From positions 248,001 to 312,000 of the forward strand of contig NZ_JAASQN010000004.1 of assembly GCF_011762125.1 (NCBI RefSeq): a DNA stretch of 64,000 bases, given 5' to 3'. Numbering within the stretch: position 1 is the stretch's first letter; each line of letters starts with the position of its first letter. Shown one piece after another: positions 60,301-64,000 of the stretch. A program made the position numbers and the translations under genes. The notes under the pieces were generated by a model. It was not told where the DNA came from. It ran no database searches and saw only the letters and a list, made by a program, of their open reading frames with translations. The stretch is from Sphingopyxis panaciterrae (GTDB lineage Bacteria > Pseudomonadota > Alphaproteobacteria > Sphingomonadales > Sphingomonadaceae).

Positions 60301-60806
60301 TTTTGATGGCCAAGGCCGAAGGCGCCGGCAAGCTGCCGCCGCGCGAAGCCTTGTCGCCCGTCATCACCATCGACGCGCCGATCCTGATCCCCGAGGATTA
60401 TGTTCCCGACCTGCCGCTGCGCATGGCGCTCTATCGCCGCCTCAACGACGCCGGCGATCGCCCGGCGCTCGACGCTTTCGCCGCCGAGATGATCGACCGC
60501 TTCGGCGCGCTGCCGCCCGAGACCGCGAACCTTGTCCAGCTGATGGAGATCAAGGCGAACGCGAAGCTCGCCGGCATCGCCAAGCTCGACGTCGGTACCA
60601 AGGGCGCGCTGGTGTCGTTCCACGGCGACCAGTTCGCCAACGTCCCCGGCCTGATCGCCTATGTCGAACGGCTGAAAGGCCGCGCCCGCATCCGTCCCGA
60701 CAACAAGCTGTCGATCAGCGGCGACTGGGCGAGCACCGGGGCGCGGCTGAACGGCGCGCTGCAATTGTCGAAGGGGCTGGGGAAGCTGGCGAAGCAGGTG
60801 ACGTAG
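57312..60806 (+). CDS. mfd: Transcription-repair coupling factor Mfd
   Basis: A 1164-residue Mfd, which removes RNA polymerase stalled at DNA damage and recruits UvrA. It has the UvrB-like N-terminal module (YDRAGPSMRVSADRLATLSA, RGGILDLFPAGEDN), the CarD-like polymerase-interacting domain (LSVGDLVVHLDHGIGRYEGL, about 490-510), the translocase with Walker A CGDVGFGKTEVALRA (about 640) and DEEQ in VIVDEEQRFGVVHKE (about 742), and the C-terminal TRCF domain. The ATG overlaps the sdhE stop. Confidence 0.97.
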   Translation: MTRPAADIFAAIGSAPAPLTLARAADGFLPLLLADLARASDKRLVYVATDDSAMQAVADAAPFFAPDLIVHRFPAWDCLPYDRAGPSMRVSADRLATLSALQLPARRGELILTTVAAITQRTLTPFRIRQLATTLAAGQRIDRDALAELLVSNGFSRVDTVADQGEFAVRGGILDLFPAGEDNGLRVDFFGDEIESIRRFDPADQRSLGPAKALQLLPASETLLDEATIKRFRSAYRELFGAQATGDPLYQAVSDGRRQAGMDHWLPLFEERLATLFDHIDPATPVLRGHRTEATAETRFAAITDYHANRVAAERESPGSYRPLAPETLYLTDAEWAAAATQRPIHVVTPFDIPPAANIVDLETFAARDFTPERTADLNVYDKVADHLSDERRKGRRTIIASYSGGARERLSGLLRDHGVTSLAPADSWQDALGTASTESGGATAMVVLPLDHGFASDAISLLTEQDILGERLVRRQKRRKSADAFLAELATLSVGDLVVHLDHGIGRYEGLTQIPVGSSPHDCVALTYAGGDKLYVPVENLDVLSRYGGESDGVALDRLGGEAWQRRKARMKERIREIAGELLATAAQRALRSGELLAQDAAYPAFADRFPYQETDDQDRAIGDVLADMASGRPMDRLVCGDVGFGKTEVALRAAFVAAMAGVQVALVCPTTLLARQHFTNFVERFKGFPVNIGRLSRLVPGAEAAKTRDGLASGHIDIVVGTHAVIAKSVEFKNLGLVIVDEEQRFGVVHKERLKQLKTDVHVLTLTATPIPRTLQMAMSGLRELSVIQTPPVDRLAVRTYVAPWDPVVIREALLREHDRGGQSFFVTPRIKDLPDIEEFLRKRVPEIKYVVAHGQMAPGEVEERMSAFYDRKYDVLVSTTIVESGLDIPSANTLVVHRADRFGLAQLYQLRGRVGRSKTRAYAYLTTPDTGAITDTAEKRLKLLGDLDTLGAGFQLASHDLDIRGAGNLVGDEQSGHIREVGFELYQSMLEEAILMAKAEGAGKLPPREALSPVITIDAPILIPEDYVPDLPLRMALYRRLNDAGDRPALDAFAAEMIDRFGALPPETANLVQLMEIKANAKLAGIAKLDVGTKGALVSFHGDQFANVPGLIAYVERLKGRARIRPDNKLSISGDWASTGARLNGALQLSKGLGKLAKQVT

Positions 60807-60814
60807 TAGGATAC

Positions 60815-60837
60815 GCCCTCCCCTTCAGGGGAGGGGC
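60815..60837. repeat. REP-like repeat, family C copy 4 (possible terminator)
   Basis: GCCCTCCCC-TTCA-GGGGAGGGGC, a perfect hairpin between the convergent mfd and EAL genes. It may serve as a bidirectional terminator, although the T-tract is short. Confidence 0.65.
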
Positions 60838-60841
60838 TTGA

Positions 60842-62086
60842 TTATTCCATCAACCCCGGCAACTGATCCCCCGGCACCGGTCCCGACTTCAGAAACCCCT
60901 GCCAGGTCGCCACCCCGATCTCCGACAGCCGGGCCAGCTGCGCCTCATGCTCGATCCCCTCGGCGACCACCAGCAGCCCCAGCGCGCGCGCCAGGTCGAC
61001 GATCGCGCGTACGACGATGCGGTCGCGGTCGCTGCCGTCGATCGTGCGGGTGAAACCGCTGTCGATCTTCAGATAATCGATCGGCAGCCGCGCGAGCAGC
61101 GACAGGCTGGAGTAGCCGGTGCCGAAATCGTCGATCGCGATCGCGCAGCCAAGCGCGCGGATCTGCGCCAGCTGCGCCGCGGCGCTCGCCGGATCGCTCA
61201 GCATCGCCTGTTCGGTCAGTTCGAGCGTCAGGCAATCGGGATCCACCCCCGCCTTTTTCACCATCGCGGCGAACCGGTCGGCGAATTCGGGATCGCCCAG
61301 GTCGGCGGCGGTGATGTTGAGCGATACGCGCAGCCGCTTCAGCGGCTTTGGCCATGCTGCGATCTCGGCCAGCGCGACCCGGTGCGCATGTTCGGTCAGC
61401 TCGCATTCGAGCCGCGCCGCGCGCGCCGCGGTAACCAGTGCCCCCGCACCGAGCAGGCCCAGTTCGGGATGCTGCCAGCGCAGCAACGCTTCGACCCCGG
61501 TCATCGCGCCGGTGCCAACATCATATTGCGGCTGGTAGAAAATCACCACTTCGCCGCGCGACAGGGCGCCGTGCACCATCGCGCCGTCGCGCGCCGATGC
61601 CGGCCGCGCCAGCTGGTCGCTCGCGCTGCGCAGCTGCTCGGCGACCGGTTCCTCGCGCGTGATCAGCGCCGCGGCGATGCGGATCGCCAGCCGGCCGTTG
61701 GGATCGCCGACGATCGGTTCGGCCAGCGCGACGTGCAGCGCGCGTTCCTGCGCGCGCAAGGCGTCGAGCGACAGCACGCCCGCGGGCACGATCAGGAAGC
61801 GCGGGCCGTCGAGCCGTTCGACGCACGACCCCTGTCCGAATTCGTCACCGGCGAAATTTTCAAGCCGCCGGCCGATCTCGTCGAGCACCGCGTCGCCCGC
61901 CGCGGTGCCCGCGCTGTTGTTGATGCGCGCGAGCTGGTCGACCTGGACCAGGATCACGCCGGCGTCGGCTTCGTGCTGCATATGCAGCGTTTCGAGCTTC
62001 CGGACGCAGCCGGAAAAAGGGTCGGAAATGCGATTCATTGCTGGCCCCATAGCAGGCATTGCTTGCCAATCCCCTGCCTTTTGCAT
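60842..62086 (-). CDS. EAL-domain c-di-GMP phosphodiesterase, degenerate GGDEF
   Basis: A protein of 414 residues from the ATG at 62086; starts further in (for example 62038) are possible. The N-terminal half (about 30-180) is a GGDEF fold whose signature is reduced to RLDGPRFLIV, so it cannot make c-di-GMP. The C-terminal EAL domain has the catalytic set intact: GVEALLRWQHPE, SLNITAADLG, LELTEQ, AIDDFGTGYSSLSLL, LKIDSGFTR, AEGIEHEAQL and WQGFLKSGP. It should degrade c-di-GMP to pGpG. No membrane segment. Divergent from moaA. Confidence 0.92.
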   Translation of the reverse strand: MQKAGDWQAMPAMGPAMNRISDPFSGCVRKLETLHMQHEADAGVILVQVDQLARINNSAGTAAGDAVLDEIGRRLENFAGDEFGQGSCVERLDGPRFLIVPAGVLSLDALRAQERALHVALAEPIVGDPNGRLAIRIAAALITREEPVAEQLRSASDQLARPASARDGAMVHGALSRGEVVIFYQPQYDVGTGAMTGVEALLRWQHPELGLLGAGALVTAARAARLECELTEHAHRVALAEIAAWPKPLKRLRVSLNITAADLGDPEFADRFAAMVKKAGVDPDCLTLELTEQAMLSDPASAAAQLAQIRALGCAIAIDDFGTGYSSLSLLARLPIDYLKIDSGFTRTIDGSDRDRIVVRAIVDLARALGLLVVAEGIEHEAQLARLSEIGVATWQGFLKSGPVPGDQLPGLME

Positions 62087-62099
62087 CACAATTGGCAGG

Positions 62100-63113
62100 A
62101 TGGACGCGCGCTCGCCTTCGACTCCGAACGGACTGACCGACGCTCACGGGCGGCAGATCAGCTATTTGCGCCTGTCGGTGACCGATCGCTGCGACCTGCG
62201 CTGCCGCTATTGCATGGCCGAGGACATGAGCTTCCTCCCCAAATCGGCGGTGCTCAGCATCGAGGAAATGGCCGAACTCGCCGAACGTTTTGTCGCGCGC
62301 GGCATCCGCCGTATCCGGCTGACCGGCGGCGAACCGCTGGTGCGGCGCGGCATCGACACGCTCGCGATGCGGCTCGGCGCGATGATCGGCCACGGCCTCG
62401 ACGAACTGACGCTGACGACCAACGGCATGCGGCTCGCCGAACAGGCGCCGATGCTGGCGGCGGCGGGCGTGCGCCGGATCAACGTCAGCCTCGACACGCT
62501 CGACCCGGCCGCCTTCCGCCACATCACCCGCGTCGGCGATGTCGCGGTCGCGCTGGACGGCATCGCCGCCGCGCGCGCCGCCGGGATCGACGTCAAGATC
62601 AACATGGTGGCGCTCGCCGGGCTCAACGAGGACCAGCTCCTCCCGATGCTCGATTATTGCGCCGCGGCCGGCTGCGACCTCACGCTCATCGAAACCATGC
62701 CGCTCGGCGAGATCGCCGAGGATCGCAGCGACCATTATATCCCGCTCCACGCCTTCATCGCGCCGTTGCGCGCCGACCGCTTCATCTATCCGGTCGACAA
62801 GCGCACCGGCGGGCCGGCGCGCTATTTCGCGGTCGAAGGCAGCCCGGTGACGCTCGGGCTCATCACCCCGCTCAGCGACAATTTCTGCACGACGTGCAAC
62901 CGCATCCGCCTGACCGTCGAAGGGCGTATCTATATGTGCCTCGGTCAGGACGATCATATCGACCTGCGCACCGCGCTGCGCGACGGCGGCATCGGAACGG
63001 TTGATGGCTTGATCGACCGCGCATTGGCTGGCAAACCCCGCGCGCATGACTTCCACATCGAACGGGAGTCCAAACCGGCGGTCGCGCGTCATATGAGTGC
63101 AACGGGCGGCTGA
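62100..63113 (+). CDS. moaA: GTP 3',8-cyclase MoaA
   Basis: A 337-residue radical-SAM enzyme for the first step of molybdenum cofactor synthesis. The N-terminal cluster motif is RCDLRCRYCMAED (CxxxCxxC, about 36-43); the C-terminal cluster is NFCTTCNRIRLTVEGRIYMC; and the essential terminal Gly-Gly is present (MSATGG). Its ATG has GGCAGG immediately upstream, closer than usual. The promoter is presumably in the short divergent gap with the EAL gene. Confidence 0.96.
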   Translation: MDARSPSTPNGLTDAHGRQISYLRLSVTDRCDLRCRYCMAEDMSFLPKSAVLSIEEMAELAERFVARGIRRIRLTGGEPLVRRGIDTLAMRLGAMIGHGLDELTLTTNGMRLAEQAPMLAAAGVRRINVSLDTLDPAAFRHITRVGDVAVALDGIAAARAAGIDVKINMVALAGLNEDQLLPMLDYCAAAGCDLTLIETMPLGEIAEDRSDHYIPLHAFIAPLRADRFIYPVDKRTGGPARYFAVEGSPVTLGLITPLSDNFCTTCNRIRLTVEGRIYMCLGQDDHIDLRTALRDGGIGTVDGLIDRALAGKPRAHDFHIERESKPAVARHMSATGG

Positions 63114-63156
63114 CACGTCGCCCCGATGTTTTGAAGGCACGGGGGACCTCATCAAT

Positions 63157-63927
63157 ATGCAACGCAAGATCGCGCTCGTCGCATCGAACGCGCCCGCCGC
63201 CGAAGAGGCCGAGGCCGAACTGCGCCCGCTCTACGACTTCGTCGATTTGCACGAGGCCGATCTGTTGATCGCGCTCGGCGGCGACGGCTTTCTGCTCCAC
63301 ATGCTGCACCAGCTGCTCGACCAGCGCCGCAGCCTGCCCGTCTTCGGCATGAACCGCGGCACCATCGGCTTCCTGATGAACGAATTTCGCGTCGAAGGGC
63401 TGCTCGACCGGATCGCGGCGGCGCGGCCGTTCCTGATCCATCCGCTGGCGGGCGACATCACGACGATCAGCGGCGAGCGCCATATCCTGCCCGCGATCAA
63501 CGAGATTTCGCTGCTCCGCGAAACGCGCCAGGCGGCAAAGCTCGAAGTCGTCATCAACGAAAAGACGATGCTCGAAGAACTGGCGTGCGACGGCGTGCTT
63601 GTGTCGACCCCCGCCGGATCGACCGCGTACAACCTCAGCGCCAACGGGCCGATCCTGCCGCTCGAATCGGAAATGCTCGCGCTGACCCCGATCAGCCCCT
63701 TCCGCCCGCGCCGCTGGCGCGGCGCGCTCGTCCCCGAATCGACCAGCATCCGCTTCAACGTCCGCGAGGCCGCAAAACGCCCGGTCAGCGCCGTCGCCGA
63801 CCAGCGCGAAATCCGCGACGTAAAGACGGTCTTGGTCACAACCGACCGCAGCCGCCCCCTAACCTTGCTGTTCGATCCCGACCAGGGCCTCGACGAACGC
63901 ATCGCGATGGAACAATTTATCGTTTGA
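63157..63927 (+). CDS. nadK: NAD kinase
   Basis: A 256-residue NAD kinase that makes NADP. The diphosphate-binding GGDG motif is LIALGGDGFLLHML (about 38-51), the NAD-binding block is AINEISLLRET, and the catalytic-site region is DGVLVSTPAGSTAYNLSANGPILP. Length is normal. It starts at the ATG 43 bp after moaA and probably shares its transcript. Confidence 0.96.
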   Translation: MQRKIALVASNAPAAEEAEAELRPLYDFVDLHEADLLIALGGDGFLLHMLHQLLDQRRSLPVFGMNRGTIGFLMNEFRVEGLLDRIAAARPFLIHPLAGDITTISGERHILPAINEISLLRETRQAAKLEVVINEKTMLEELACDGVLVSTPAGSTAYNLSANGPILPLESEMLALTPISPFRPRRWRGALVPESTSIRFNVREAAKRPVSAVADQREIRDVKTVLVTTDRSRPLTLLFDPDQGLDERIAMEQFIV

Positions 63928-63988
63928 GGTCTTGCAAAATACTGCGAGCGACGGCAAAGGGGCCGCCTTGTCCGCTTCGGCGGCGTGT

Positions 63989-64000
63989 TCCTCGGTAGCT
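63989..64000 (+). tRNA. Start of a tRNA gene, probably tRNA-Asn (partial)
   Basis: The last 12 bases read TCCTCGG-TA-GCT: a 7-base acceptor arm, the invariant T8, A9 and the start of a D-arm. TCCTC-type acceptor arms are typical of tRNA-Asn. The gene continues beyond the window, so anticodon and fold cannot be checked. Confidence 0.5.

Overview
The window is a gene-dense, GC-rich (roughly two thirds G+C by eye) chromosomal segment of an alphaproteobacterium, most likely a Sphingomonadaceae member close to Sphingopyxis. Supporting signs are several TonB-dependent receptors, a circularly permuted two-piece tmRNA whose tag reads ANDNEALALAA, the carA-carB-greA and yqeY-dnaG-rpoD gene orders, EcfG-type (GGAAC-N16/17-CGTT) promoters, and dispersed REP-like palindromes of the kind common in sphingomonads. 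No transposase, integrase, prophage or CRISPR array was seen.

1-18.8 kb is an accessory, catabolic-looking region. It holds two overlapping Tat-exported proteins (one an amidase, one cut by the window edge), a TonB receptor divergent from a LysR regulator, a PLP aldolase of the SHMT superfamily next to an EctD/PhyH-type Fe(II)/2-oxoglutarate hydroxylase, an exported S9 peptidase overlapping a second TonB receptor, a third TonB receptor, and an exported fusion of cyanophycinase with an isoaspartyl peptidase/asparaginase, overlapping an Lrp/AsnC regulator. Read together, these suggest import and breakdown of peptides or amide-linked amino acid derivatives. Very AT-rich control regions (about 4.1, 8.25 and 16.35 kb) stand out in it.

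18.8-27.4 kb holds small stress and envelope genes: a stress-promoter-driven small protein, a CDF metal exporter with its MerR regulator, a BON-domain protein, tmRNA, mscL, a LemA-TPM-TPM cluster, a Nudix hydrolase, a rifampin ADP-ribosyltransferase (arr) and a rhomboid protease.

27.4-38.5 kb is housekeeping with two surprises. The carA-carB-greA operon contains an unrelated, lower-GC small gene between carA and carB, stop-start coupled on both sides. The macromolecular synthesis operon (yqeY, dnaG, rpoD) has an intein of 314 residues, with a LAGLIDADG-like endonuclease, placed directly before a zinc-ligand cysteine of DnaG.

38.5-54.5 kb contains a sigma54-driven PspC-family gene, a MoxR ATPase and its likely VWA partner (separated by 4 kb but sharing an operator-like palindrome with a nitronate monooxygenase gene between them), a soluble chemoreceptor, a nitrilase-family enzyme, an Amj-type flippase with a DUF817 protein, a DUF559 nuclease whose tail is encoded by a repeat, a DOMON/NamZ/M24 peptidase operon, tyrS and a PilZ protein. 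54.7-64 kb is conserved: recG, sdhE-mfd, an EAL protein with a degenerate GGDEF domain, moaA, NAD kinase, and the first bases of a tRNA, probably Asn, at the window edge.
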